In this document: positions 55,465 to 64,000 of the stretch, one piece after another | Position numbering within the stretch: position 1 is the first letter of the stretch | Layout of the letters: each line of letters begins with the position of its first letter | NCBI GenBank assembly: GCA_016870995.1 | Contig: VFZU01000013.1 | Span: 1 to 64,000, forward strand | Direction of reading: 5' to 3' | Length of the DNA: 64,000 bases | From: Acidobacteriota bacterium | GTDB lineage: Bacteria > Acidobacteriota > Terriglobia > Bryobacterales > Bryobacteraceae | Translations under genes and position numbers: made by a program | The notes under the pieces: model-generated | The model's input: only the letters and a program-made list of their open reading frames with translations | Database searches by the model: none | What the model was told of the DNA's origin: nothing

Positions 55465-57549
55465 CTACCTTACATACAGCAGCGTTGAGTTCGACCGTAC
55501 TCCCTGTGATTCCACCACCAGCGCCTGAGCGCCACTCAGGCCTGTTGGAACCATAAACACGATCTGGCTGAACCCGACATAACCTGGGATCAGCGTCGCC
55601 ATCACACCCGTCGCATCGCGTCCGCCCACAGTCACTCTCACGCCTGCAAACGCTTGCGCTGGCCCAAAGGCCACCGCCCCCGTTTGCTGCGCCGGAGTGC
55701 TGAGTCCAAGGCCCGTGCTGAACACACCCACCATCGTGCCGCCGGCAGCTGCGTTGTCCATCGTCACCTGCGAACCATTCATCGCACTGTAGGCCACCGC
55801 GCGATTGCCCGCCGTGGTCATGAGGTCGAAGAACACGGCTGGTGCAACGGCGGACACGGTCACGCGAACTGGCGCGCTCGCACCGTTGGTGTTTCGCACA
55901 ATAACTTCAGCCTCGCCGTTGGTGGCATCCACTGGCACCTGCGCCAACACAAACGAAGGATCCACATTCAGGATTGCCGCCGGTCTTCCTCCCACATTCA
56001 CACTGGTGCCATTCAATCCAGATGGGATGCGTGGCGCCTGCCAGCCATCCAGGTTGCCCGCCAGTTCGGCCAGCTGCTGGCCAAAGATCGTCATCAATCC
56101 GCCTGGAGCGACACGGCGCAGATTCTGATCCGATACCGCGCTCAACACCGCTTCGATCGAGGGAAGCGCTTGGTTCAACGGCGCTAGTTGCGCTCTGACT
56201 GCTCCTCCCGGGTTCGCCATTGTGTGCAGATTCAAGTATTGGTTGTCGGGGTTGCTCAGGATCTGATTCATCGAAGCGATCTGCGCATCGGTAGTCACCA
56301 CCGCAGTCCGGTAGAGGTTCCCGGAACCGCCGGCGCTCATGACCGTTGCACCGGCACGAATGCCGCTATCGATCGTCACCGGGCCGTTCGCACCTGCGGG
56401 ACCCGTGTGGATATGGAGGCCCGTAAAAGTTGTTTCGCCGGGGAACCGATAGTTCACATTAAAGACCGCCAGCGCTGCCATGGCCGTGCCATCCGCACGT
56501 CGCAACAGGTTCGCCTCAAACACGCCTTCCCCGCTGGCATTCAGGTTCGTGATGGCTGGCACTTCGTTGGCCGGGCTCATCCCTGTCATCGTGAACGCGA
56601 CGCGTTCGGTGCCTCGTAGTTGCGCCCGAATCTCGCCACCGGGATTGGCTACAGTGTGCACGTTCAGGTAAGCCGTTCCGGGGTCGTTCCAAATTCCGAG
56701 CACCGTGTTGGCAGCTGCCGCCGAGCCCACGTTGACGTCGGCCACAAATTTCAGGCCGCCGGCTCCGCCCATCCCTGCCATCACATTCTGGGCACGCGTC
56801 AATCCGGTGTCGATGGTCACCGGCCCGTTCGCGCCGTTGTTTCCAACGTGTATGTGCATCCCGGTGAATTGTGTTCCTGCCGCGAAGCCGGTGTAGCTCA
56901 CCTCAAAAGTCACTTCGCTGCTCTGGACTTGACCCGCATCGCTCAATGCCGCGAGAATCGTCATGAACCCGAAGCCTTGTGCTTGTGAGGTCACTGCCGG
57001 CACTTCGTTCTCCGGAGAAAGTACCGTCCCATAAACTCTTCGCTGCGCACGGGCCATCTGCGCCCTCACCGCACCGCCTGGGTTCGCCGTCGTGTGGAGG
57101 TTTAGATAGTACCCGCCAGGGTTGCGAATCAGATCTTCCAGCACTTCCACGCTTGCCGAGCCAGCCGCAATCTCGGCGGTCCTGGCAATTTCGCCCCGTC
57201 CGCTGGCTTCCACGATCGGACTCGCCGCCGTGATTCTTGTATCGATCACCACAGGACCGTTGGTCCCGGCATTCCCGCGATGGATGTGCAGGCCGGTAAA
57301 GGTGACCTCCCCCGGAAACTGGTAGCGCAAGGTGAAATCGACAGTGCCGCTCATTACTCTTCCGGCTGCATTGCGTACGACATGCGCCCAAACGGTTGCA
57401 AACCCGGTGGCATTGAGCCCTTCCACGGCCGGCACCTCATTCGCCGGACTCATGTTCAATCGAAATGGAATCGATTCCACGCTCTGCGCCAATGCAGAAG
57501 GAACCAGGGACACAGCGGCGCACAGAGCCGCTATCAAAAATGGACGCAT
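55465..57549 (-). CDS. Triple CHRD-domain protein with TIGR03437-type C-terminus
   Basis: Three repeats of MSPANEVPAV...GFATVW...FTGLHIHRGNAGTNGPVVIDT...YYLNLHTTANPGGAVRAQ; then GLMTIFGQQLAELAGNLDGW. Confidence 0.9.
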   Translation of the reverse strand: MRPFLIAALCAAVSLVPSALAQSVESIPFRLNMSPANEVPAVEGLNATGFATVWAHVVRNAAGRVMSGTVDFTLRYQFPGEVTFTGLHIHRGNAGTNGPVVIDTRITAASPIVEASGRGEIARTAEIAAGSASVEVLEDLIRNPGGYYLNLHTTANPGGAVRAQMARAQRRVYGTVLSPENEVPAVTSQAQGFGFMTILAALSDAGQVQSSEVTFEVSYTGFAAGTQFTGMHIHVGNNGANGPVTIDTGLTRAQNVMAGMGGAGGLKFVADVNVGSAAAANTVLGIWNDPGTAYLNVHTVANPGGEIRAQLRGTERVAFTMTGMSPANEVPAITNLNASGEGVFEANLLRRADGTAMAALAVFNVNYRFPGETTFTGLHIHTGPAGANGPVTIDSGIRAGATVMSAGGSGNLYRTAVVTTDAQIASMNQILSNPDNQYLNLHTMANPGGAVRAQLAPLNQALPSIEAVLSAVSDQNLRRVAPGGLMTIFGQQLAELAGNLDGWQAPRIPSGLNGTSVNVGGRPAAILNVDPSFVLAQVPVDATNGEAEVIVRNTNGASAPVRVTVSAVAPAVFFDLMTTAGNRAVAYSAMNGSQVTMDNAAAGGTMVGVFSTGLGLSTPAQQTGAVAFGPAQAFAGVRVTVGGRDATGVMATLIPGYVGFSQIVFMVPTGLSGAQALVVESQGVRSNSTLLYVR

Positions 57550-57706
57550 AAAAATCCTCTCAAACTGAAAGTACGTGCAATAGCTTATAGCAGATGTATT
57601 TTTTAGCAGCAACGGTGACTTTATTTCATTAAGACTCAGATAGGATTCCGCAGGTAGCTTTGCATTCACCGCCACGTGGTGCAGAATGCAGCAATTTTAA
57701 TCGTTC

Positions 57707-58963
57707 TCAGGCGACGATAAGGCGCTGAAGTTGAGCTTGGTTGAACTCCACACCGAGGCCGGGGCGCTCTGAGGGCTTGGCGTAGCCGGGGAAATACTCA
57801 AGCGGGGATTCGAGCAGGGCGTTGCCGAAAGCGCCAACGTGTTTGTTGCCGCCTTCCATGATGACGCAGTTGGGTGTGGCCACCGCCAGATGAATTGAGG
57901 CCGACATGTAGGGCGCAGTGCCCATGCTGACGTGGGGGGACCAGAGGACACTGTTGACGTCCGCAAGGATGGCGATCTTGCGACATTCTGTAACTCCACC
58001 AGCGCGGCAGATATCGGGATTGACGATATCAACTGCCTTCGACGCAAAGAGGTCACGGAACTGGAAGCGATTCGAGAGGGTTTCGCCAGCGACGATGGCC
58101 GTATCCATGGCATCGGCGAGTTTGGGATAACTGACGGTGTCCTCCGGCATCAGGGCGTCTTCCCACCAGCCGATGGAACCCATGCGATCGAGCTCGCGGC
58201 CGAGTTGGATCGCTTCATGGAGTTTGAAAGCGCCTAAGGAATCGAGCAGGAGCTGGCCTTTGCCTTTTACGGCAGCAGCGGCGGCGGCGACGCGATTCAT
58301 GTCGCGGGTGCCAGCGCCCTTGCCCAGGCCCATCTTCACGGCGGCAAAACCTTCGTCCATCGCTTTGGTGGCCGCAGCGGCGACTTGCTCGGGCGTGCCG
58401 CCACCGATGCCGAGATAGGTGGGGATGCGGTCGCGATATTTGCCGCCCAGCAGACGGTAGAGTGGCTGGTTTGTGTACTTGCCGAGGATGTCCCAGAGGG
58501 CGATGTCGATGCCGGCGATGGCCTCGGTGTAGAAGCCGGTGGAGTAACCGCGAAGGCGCTGGGTCGAGTACATGCGGTCCCAGAGTGCTTCGACGTCGCG
58601 GGCGTCCTGGCCGATCAGGACGGGCGTGAGCATGTCGGTGATGATCGTCTGGTGGACGCGCGGGGCAGCAGGGGCGTGACATTCGCCCCAACCGTAGAGA
58701 TCGCCGGTGGTGACTTTGACGAGGACGGCCTGCGAATACTGCTGGGAGCGTGAGGGAGTTGCGAAATCGAGGCGGTTGTAGAGACCGGGGCCGCCAGTAA
58801 GGGCACCGGGGGCGGGCATCTGCATGAGGTCCGCGTTGGTGGCGGCGGTGTTGGGGGTGCGGATGACAAAGGCTTCGACGCGGGTAATTTTGAGCGGCAA
58901 GGAGGGCGCGGCGAAGGCGGCGGTGAGGGAGGGGATCGAGGCCAAGAAGGAGCGGCGGAGCAT
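57707..58963 (-). CDS. Mandelate racemase/muconate lactonizing (enolase superfamily) enzyme
   Basis: Signal-like N-terminus; AAVKMGLGKGAGTRDMNRVAAAAAAVKGKGQLLLDSLGAF, VAGETLSNRFQFRDLFASKAVDIVNPDICRAGGVTECRKIA. Confidence 0.88.
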   Translation of the reverse strand: MLRRSFLASIPSLTAAFAAPSLPLKITRVEAFVIRTPNTAATNADLMQMPAPGALTGGPGLYNRLDFATPSRSQQYSQAVLVKVTTGDLYGWGECHAPAAPRVHQTIITDMLTPVLIGQDARDVEALWDRMYSTQRLRGYSTGFYTEAIAGIDIALWDILGKYTNQPLYRLLGGKYRDRIPTYLGIGGGTPEQVAAAATKAMDEGFAAVKMGLGKGAGTRDMNRVAAAAAAVKGKGQLLLDSLGAFKLHEAIQLGRELDRMGSIGWWEDALMPEDTVSYPKLADAMDTAIVAGETLSNRFQFRDLFASKAVDIVNPDICRAGGVTECRKIAILADVNSVLWSPHVSMGTAPYMSASIHLAVATPNCVIMEGGNKHVGAFGNALLESPLEYFPGYAKPSERPGLGVEFNQAQLQRLIVA

Positions 58964-58967
58964 ACGG

Positions 58968-61544
58968 TTACCTGGTGCGGAAGGTTTGACTGTTGATGAG
59001 GGCAAACGTGAGATCGCGCGTGCCGCCGCCGGTGCGGCGGATGTCGGCGACAAGGGCGCGAATCTCCTGGCGTTCGGCGTAGTTGGGGACGCGGCCGGTG
59101 GCGTAGGTCAGCAGTTTTTCGCCGTAATTGGCGGCGATCAAATCGATATTGCGGACGAGCCATTGCTTGAGCTCGAGGGCGTCGCTGACCTTTGTGCCGT
59201 CATGGAGGGTAACAGCGGAGGCGATGGGCTTGTTCGATTTCGGCCAGGTCTTGCGCCAACGGCCGACAGGGTCGTAGTTTTCAAGAACGAAGCCGAAGGG
59301 GTCAATGCGCGTATGGCAGGAGGCACAGCGAGGCTCTTTGGTGTGCGCGGAGAGCAGTTCGCGAGGCGTGGTAGCGCCAGCGATATCGGGCGTGAGCGCA
59401 GGGACATCGCTAGGCGGAGCGGGAGGGGGCATGCCGAGGACTTTGTCGAGAACCCAAACGCCACGGAGGACCGGTTGGGTATCGACACCATTGGCCGTAA
59501 CCAGGAGGGTTGAGGCCATGCCGAGGAGGCCACCGTAGCGGCCATCCCGAGGGAGGGCGAGACGGGGAAGAGTGTATGGCGCCTCGGCTTTAGTATTGGC
59601 TGGAGCATTGAGGCCATAGTTGCGGGCTGCAAAGGCGGGCGTCGTGAAGGTGAAGTCAGGGTTGATGAAGTCTGTGAGGGGGCGATTGGCGGCGAGCATT
59701 TCGGTGAAGAAGTGCTCCACTTCCTGACAGGCGAGGGCGAGGTCGGGATCAGGGAAGCGGAAGGCAGGGTCCGGCATCAAGGAGGCGAGTTTGCGGGTGT
59801 CGAGCCACTGGCTGGTGAAGTTGCGAACAAACGGGGTAGTGGGTTGCGTGGGAAGAAGCCGTTGCGCTTCGGCACGCAGGCCAGCGGGGGTGAGGAGGCG
59901 GCCAGAGCGTGCGGCTTCGAGGAGTTGAGCGTCGGGCGGGGAGAGGCGCAGGAAGTACGAGAGCCGGGAGGCGAGATCGTATGCGTCGAGCGTGCCGGGT
60001 TGGGTGTCGCGATAGAGGAAGCGGGGAGAGATAAGGATCGTGCGCAGCAGTAGGTGCATGCCTTCGGCGAAAGTGTGGCCCTCCTGCCAGTGGCGGGTGG
60101 CGATGTTGAGATAATTTGTGCGGGTGGCTTCGTCGACCGGGCGGCGGAATGCCTGGGGGAGGAAGCGATCCACCACTCTGCGGGCGTATTCTTGCGCGGG
60201 GACTTCGCTCGCCGAAATGCCGGCGAGGGATTTCTGGATCTTTAGGCGCTGTTTGTCCTTGGGGCCAGGGACAGGGGCGAAGGGGCCTTCAACGGTGAGG
60301 CCATGGATTTGCAGGGAAGGGCCGTGGTCGAAGTATTCGTTGGCCAGCGTGTCGTGGAGGTTGTTGAGGCCGCCCGTGGTGCCGATCATCTCGAGCATAC
60401 GGCGGGTACGGTCGGAGTTGAGGGTGGCGTGGGTCATGTCGAGGTTGGGGTCGAGCATGAGGCGGTTGATCAGGTCGTAGCCGTTGCGGCCCCGAAGACG
60501 GCCGGGAGACTGCGGCGTGCCATTGGGGTAGTAGAGGGCGTTCAGGTAAGCGGCGAGAAGGCGTGGGTTGCGGGCGAAGCGTTCGCGGTAGAGGGCAGGG
60601 AGTTGTTCAGAGGTGTGATCGAGTTCGGCGTCGGCCCAGCGGATCAGCGGAGTTTGGCCTTCGTAGAGGTCTGCTTCGAAGGTGAAGGTTTGAGGCGTAT
60701 CACCAGTGACTGCCATGGTGTGTAGGCGGCGGAAGGCCTGGATCTTGGAGCGGTCGGTGGCGTCGATTTCGCGTGCCCAGACTTCAAGGGTCATGGTCTG
60801 GTTGGGGCGGGGCTGAAATCGGGAGGCGGTGATGGTGAGGCGGTAACGGCCTGAGTCCATGATTTCGACTCGGGCAGGCCAGGTACAACTGCGCATGACG
60901 TCTTCAGCGCGAGAGGCCATGCGGAGGATGCCATTACGGATTGTGGATGCAGAGAAGCTGATGACAAGGTTGTCTGGGGTGACATCCCAGCGGCGCTGTT
61001 TGGCCGGCCGAGCCGGAGGCGGGAAAATAGCGTCGGCGACATCAGCAGCAGTGGTGGCGTAGGCCTCCATGAGGGGCGCGGAAAGGCTGAGACCAGCGGC
61101 GAGGTTATCGAAACCATGGGAGGGGACATCCGGGGGGAAGCCCATCGGGAGGCGGAACTTGGGAAGGCCAAAGAGGTCGCGAATGGTGGCTTCGTATTCG
61201 GCGGCATTGAGGCGGCGCGGCACTTGGCCGCCGATCGGGGTTTGGCGGGCGAGTTGGGTATGAAAGTGTGCGGTGAGCGGGGCAAGGGCAGCGTTGCTGG
61301 GACGAGGAAGGGGAGGGGGCGGCATGCGGCGTTCGTCGATCACACGAAGGGCGCGTTCCATGAGGACGCGGCTGGCTGGAGTAGAAGCGTCGAGAGGTGT
61401 GCTCTGGAGGTCCACACCGCCTTTACTGGCGGCTGTAGAGTGGCAGGCGAGGCAATTGTTGCGGAGGGTTTGCGAAGCGGCTGGGGGCAATGGCTCGGCT
61501 GCGACTGCGAGGGCCGCGAGAGTGAAGACGAAGGTGTAAATCAT
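58968..61544 (-). CDS. DUF1587/DUF1592/DUF1588/DUF1585-type c-type cytochrome-like protein
   Basis: NNCLACHS heme motif; RRLNAAEYEATIRDLFGL; DRFLPQAFRRPVDEATR; ASTLLVTANGVDTQPVLRGVWVLDKVLGMPPPAPPSDVPAL; CASCHTRIDPFGFVLENYDPVGRWR. Confidence 0.92.
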   Translation of the reverse strand: MIYTFVFTLAALAVAAEPLPPAASQTLRNNCLACHSTAASKGGVDLQSTPLDASTPASRVLMERALRVIDERRMPPPPLPRPSNAALAPLTAHFHTQLARQTPIGGQVPRRLNAAEYEATIRDLFGLPKFRLPMGFPPDVPSHGFDNLAAGLSLSAPLMEAYATTAADVADAIFPPPARPAKQRRWDVTPDNLVISFSASTIRNGILRMASRAEDVMRSCTWPARVEIMDSGRYRLTITASRFQPRPNQTMTLEVWAREIDATDRSKIQAFRRLHTMAVTGDTPQTFTFEADLYEGQTPLIRWADAELDHTSEQLPALYRERFARNPRLLAAYLNALYYPNGTPQSPGRLRGRNGYDLINRLMLDPNLDMTHATLNSDRTRRMLEMIGTTGGLNNLHDTLANEYFDHGPSLQIHGLTVEGPFAPVPGPKDKQRLKIQKSLAGISASEVPAQEYARRVVDRFLPQAFRRPVDEATRTNYLNIATRHWQEGHTFAEGMHLLLRTILISPRFLYRDTQPGTLDAYDLASRLSYFLRLSPPDAQLLEAARSGRLLTPAGLRAEAQRLLPTQPTTPFVRNFTSQWLDTRKLASLMPDPAFRFPDPDLALACQEVEHFFTEMLAANRPLTDFINPDFTFTTPAFAARNYGLNAPANTKAEAPYTLPRLALPRDGRYGGLLGMASTLLVTANGVDTQPVLRGVWVLDKVLGMPPPAPPSDVPALTPDIAGATTPRELLSAHTKEPRCASCHTRIDPFGFVLENYDPVGRWRKTWPKSNKPIASAVTLHDGTKVSDALELKQWLVRNIDLIAANYGEKLLTYATGRVPNYAERQEIRALVADIRRTGGGTRDLTFALINSQTFRTR

Positions 61545-61550
61545 ATCCAG

Positions 61551-62825
61551 CTAGGAAACGAGGTGGTTCAGATTGCGGGAGGCGTTGGAGAAGGTGCCGA
61601 TTTCCATGCCCATTCGTTGCATCAGTGTGATGTAGAGATCGCCAAGGAGCGGGGCGTTGGGGGCGTCGCGATCGATGGCGATGTGTTTGCCGTGGGACGA
61701 GAAGCCGCCGCCCGCGACGATGGTCGGCAGGTTCAAGTTGCTGTGGCGGGAGGCGTCGCCCATGCCGGTGCCGACGTGGACGATGGTTGAGTCAAGGAGG
61801 GGGCGATCCTGCGCGTCTTTCTTGGTGCGGAGTTGATCGAGGAACCCGGCGAGTTTGGACATGTGGGAGCGTTCGAGCTTGACGAGATCTCGAACCATGC
61901 CGGGGTCGTTGCCGTGATGCGAGAGCGCGTGGTAGCCAGCGGAAAGCGCCTGGCCGTCGATGGAGAAGACCTGGCCGAGCCCGTAGAGGCCGAAGGTAAT
62001 GACGCGTGTCGATTCGGTTTGGATCGCGAGAGCCATGAGGTCATAGAGGACCTCTTCGGCTTCCATCATGAGATTGGGGGTGATGGGGTCGGTTTCGGGG
62101 AGCTTGTAGTTGGGCTGGGGAATCGGTACGTCGATGGTTTCGATCTGTCGCGACATGCGGCGTTCGACGGTGCGAACGGATTCGAAGTATTCGCCGAGCT
62201 TGGCCTGATCGGAAGCGGGGAGCGAGGCATTAAGGCGTTTGGCGTCGTCGACTACGTCGTCGAGAACACTCTTACCGCTGGAGAGAATATAGGCGACGCG
62301 GGCGCGATCGGCCTGGGACATGAAGAGTCGCTTGTAGAGAACACTGGGGCGCTCGATTTCAGGAAGGGGAACACCTTCTTTGGTGTAGCTGATCTGGCGG
62401 CCTTCGGTGTGTTCGCTGGCACCGGCGATGAGATGGATAGAAGGGAAGCGAGACTGCTGGCCGATGCGGTCGGCGATGACCTGATCGAGGGAGTAGGAAC
62501 CGGGGACTTTGCCGCAGAGAAAGTTGTTCCAGGCTGCATGGCCATTGGGGGCGCGGTGATCCAGGCCAGAGAAGATGGTGAAGTGGTCGCGATGAGAGGC
62601 GAGCGGTTCTAGCAGCGGCGGCATGTTGTAGCCAAAGCCGGTCTGCTTGGGGTAGAAAGCGGGGGCATGCCAGCCTAGGTAGGCTCCGACCGAGACGAAA
62701 GTTCGCACGGGGGCAACGTTGCGAGTAGGGGCTGCGAAGGCTTCGAGGGCCGGAAGAGCGATGGAAGCAAGGCCTGCCTGCAGGAAGCGGCGGCGGGGAT
62801 GAGCGTTTTGACTGGACGATGCCAT
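61551..62825 (-). CDS. DUF1552 domain-containing protein
   Basis: Tat-like RRRFLQAGLASIALPALEAF; FTIFSGLDHRAPNGHAAWNNFLCG; MSRQIETIDVPIPQP; GMGDASRHSNLNLPTIVAGGGF. Confidence 0.9.
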   Translation of the reverse strand: MASSSQNAHPRRRFLQAGLASIALPALEAFAAPTRNVAPVRTFVSVGAYLGWHAPAFYPKQTGFGYNMPPLLEPLASHRDHFTIFSGLDHRAPNGHAAWNNFLCGKVPGSYSLDQVIADRIGQQSRFPSIHLIAGASEHTEGRQISYTKEGVPLPEIERPSVLYKRLFMSQADRARVAYILSSGKSVLDDVVDDAKRLNASLPASDQAKLGEYFESVRTVERRMSRQIETIDVPIPQPNYKLPETDPITPNLMMEAEEVLYDLMALAIQTESTRVITFGLYGLGQVFSIDGQALSAGYHALSHHGNDPGMVRDLVKLERSHMSKLAGFLDQLRTKKDAQDRPLLDSTIVHVGTGMGDASRHSNLNLPTIVAGGGFSSHGKHIAIDRDAPNAPLLGDLYITLMQRMGMEIGTFSNASRNLNHLVS

Positions 62826-62914
62826 TCTGACGTTAGGTTATATTAACTGAGGGCTGAGGGCAAGGGTGGGGGTTGTCTTCAGTATCCAGTGCATTCCTCC
62901 GGGAGAACCCGAAT

Positions 62915-63832
62915 ATGATGAAGACCATGAAGAAAGCGTGGATGGTGATGGTGGCGATGCTGGCATGGGGGGCCGACCCAGTGAAGGTGTTGGACCGAGG
63001 AGCCGGTGAGGGGCCGGCGTGGCATCCAGAAAAGGGTCTGTTCTTTACGGGTGACGGGAAGATCTGGAATCTGGGGCTGGATGGGAAGGTGACGGTTTTC
63101 CGTGAGGATGCCGGGGGTGCTAACGGGTTGTTGTGGGACCGGGACGGGCGGCTGGTAGTGTGCGAGGCGGCACGTAGGCGGGTGACGCGGACCGAGAAAG
63201 ATGGGAGTGTGACGGTGCTGGCAGACCGCTATGAGGGGAAGCGATTCAACTCGCCAAATGATCTGACGATCGATTCGCGAGGGAGGATCTACTTCAGCGA
63301 TCCACGGTATGGGAAGCGAGAGGGGATGGAGATGGGTGAGGGCGTGTATCGGATTGATGGGCCAGGGAAGGTGGTGCGCGTGATTGATGGAGAGGTAGAG
63401 CGGCCGAACGGGTTACTGGTGAGTGCTGGGGATCGCTATCTGTATGTAGCGGATAACAACAATAATACGAAGGGAGGTGCGCGGAAGTTGTGGCGGTTTG
63501 ACCTTCGAAGGGATGGCTCAGTGGACCGGCAAAGTCGAAAGTTACTGTTTGACTGGGAGACGAGCCGAGGGCCAGACGGTTTGAAGGAGGATGCGACGGG
63601 ACGGCTGTATGTGGCCGGAGGACTGAAGGGGCGGAATCAGTATGAATTACCCGAGAAGTACCGCGGCGGGGTGTTCGTGTTGACGCCGGAGGGGAAGCTG
63701 GAACGGTTTGTCGAGATCCCAGTGGATGAGGTAACGAATGTGGCGTTTGGAGGAAAGGATGGCAAGAAGCTTTATGTGACGGCGGGAGGGACGCTGTGGA
63801 GTCTAGCGGTGGAGGTGGGGCGCGCTCGGTAA
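62915..63832 (+). CDS. SMP-30/gluconolactonase/LRE family protein
   Basis: EGPAWHPEKGLFFTGDGKIW, FNSPNDLTIDSRGRIYFSDPRYG, RPNGLLVSAGDRYLYVADNN. Confidence 0.9.
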   Translation: MMKTMKKAWMVMVAMLAWGADPVKVLDRGAGEGPAWHPEKGLFFTGDGKIWNLGLDGKVTVFREDAGGANGLLWDRDGRLVVCEAARRRVTRTEKDGSVTVLADRYEGKRFNSPNDLTIDSRGRIYFSDPRYGKREGMEMGEGVYRIDGPGKVVRVIDGEVERPNGLLVSAGDRYLYVADNNNNTKGGARKLWRFDLRRDGSVDRQSRKLLFDWETSRGPDGLKEDATGRLYVAGGLKGRNQYELPEKYRGGVFVLTPEGKLERFVEIPVDEVTNVAFGGKDGKKLYVTAGGTLWSLAVEVGRAR

Positions 63833-63844
63833 GGTGAGGGCGGC

Positions 63845-64000
63845 TCAGCCCTTGCCCAGCCGCGCCCGGCTCACCGCTGTTCGCCAGCCGTCCAATAGTG
63901 TTTCCCGTTCGGATGGTCGCAGTGTTGGCTCAAATCGCTTGTCGATCCGCCAGAACCCTTCAAGTTCTGAGGTTGCTTTGAAGTGGCCGATCCCCAGCGC
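63845..64000 (-). CDS. glpK: Glycerol kinase / FGGY kinase C-terminus (partial, runs off the window)
   Basis: Reverse-strand translation ALGIGHFKATSELEGFWRIDKRFEPTLRPSERETLLDGWRTAVSRARLGKG*. Confidence 0.75.
   Translation of the reverse strand, partial: ALGIGHFKATSELEGFWRIDKRFEPTLRPSERETLLDGWRTAVSRARLGKG

Noticed and set aside
57550-57710. Replication origin at the skew switch
   Set aside because: No DnaA-box cluster (TTATCCACA-like) and no dnaA/dnaN/gyrB genes nearby.
1-64000. CRISPR arrays, tRNA/rRNA genes, prophage
   Set aside because: No regularly spaced repeats, no recognisable tRNA or rRNA sequences and no phage structural genes seen on reading; a tRNAscan/minCED run would be needed to exclude small elements.

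Overview
The window looks like a high-GC Acidobacteriota-type (Bryobacter/Solibacter-like) chromosomal segment. I infer this from family content only: TIGR03437 C-terminal domains, PEP-CTERM proteins, an Oar-like TonB receptor, a DUF1592/DUF1552 pair and CRTAC1/ASPIC-UnbV proteins. I see no rRNA, tRNA, CRISPR array or phage. The left ~8.2 kb is a decay zone: an IS-end remnant cutting a plant-type LRR gene, an apparently intact IS3-family element with an A_AAA_AAC frameshift site, an IS-truncated response-regulator gene with an in-frame TAG, a PEP-CTERM gene remnant and a subtilase pseudogene. The most interesting intact loci are: (1) a tightly packed operon at 44.5-52.6 kb encoding two FG-GAP/ASPIC-UnbV proteins, a membrane-anchored penta-heme-motif cytochrome with TPRs and a TIM-barrel isomerase; (2) a divergent lipid-modification cluster at 21.0-26.4 kb; (3) an overlapping TPR/beta-barrel plus glycosidase-like gene pair at 37.3-41.1 kb that resembles a minimal exopolysaccharide export/processing pair; (4) an osmoprotectant ABC operon sandwiched between a cNMP-binding histidine kinase and the remains of its probable response regulator/TrxR partner. 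All family assignments come from reading the translated ORFs; no database search was run.
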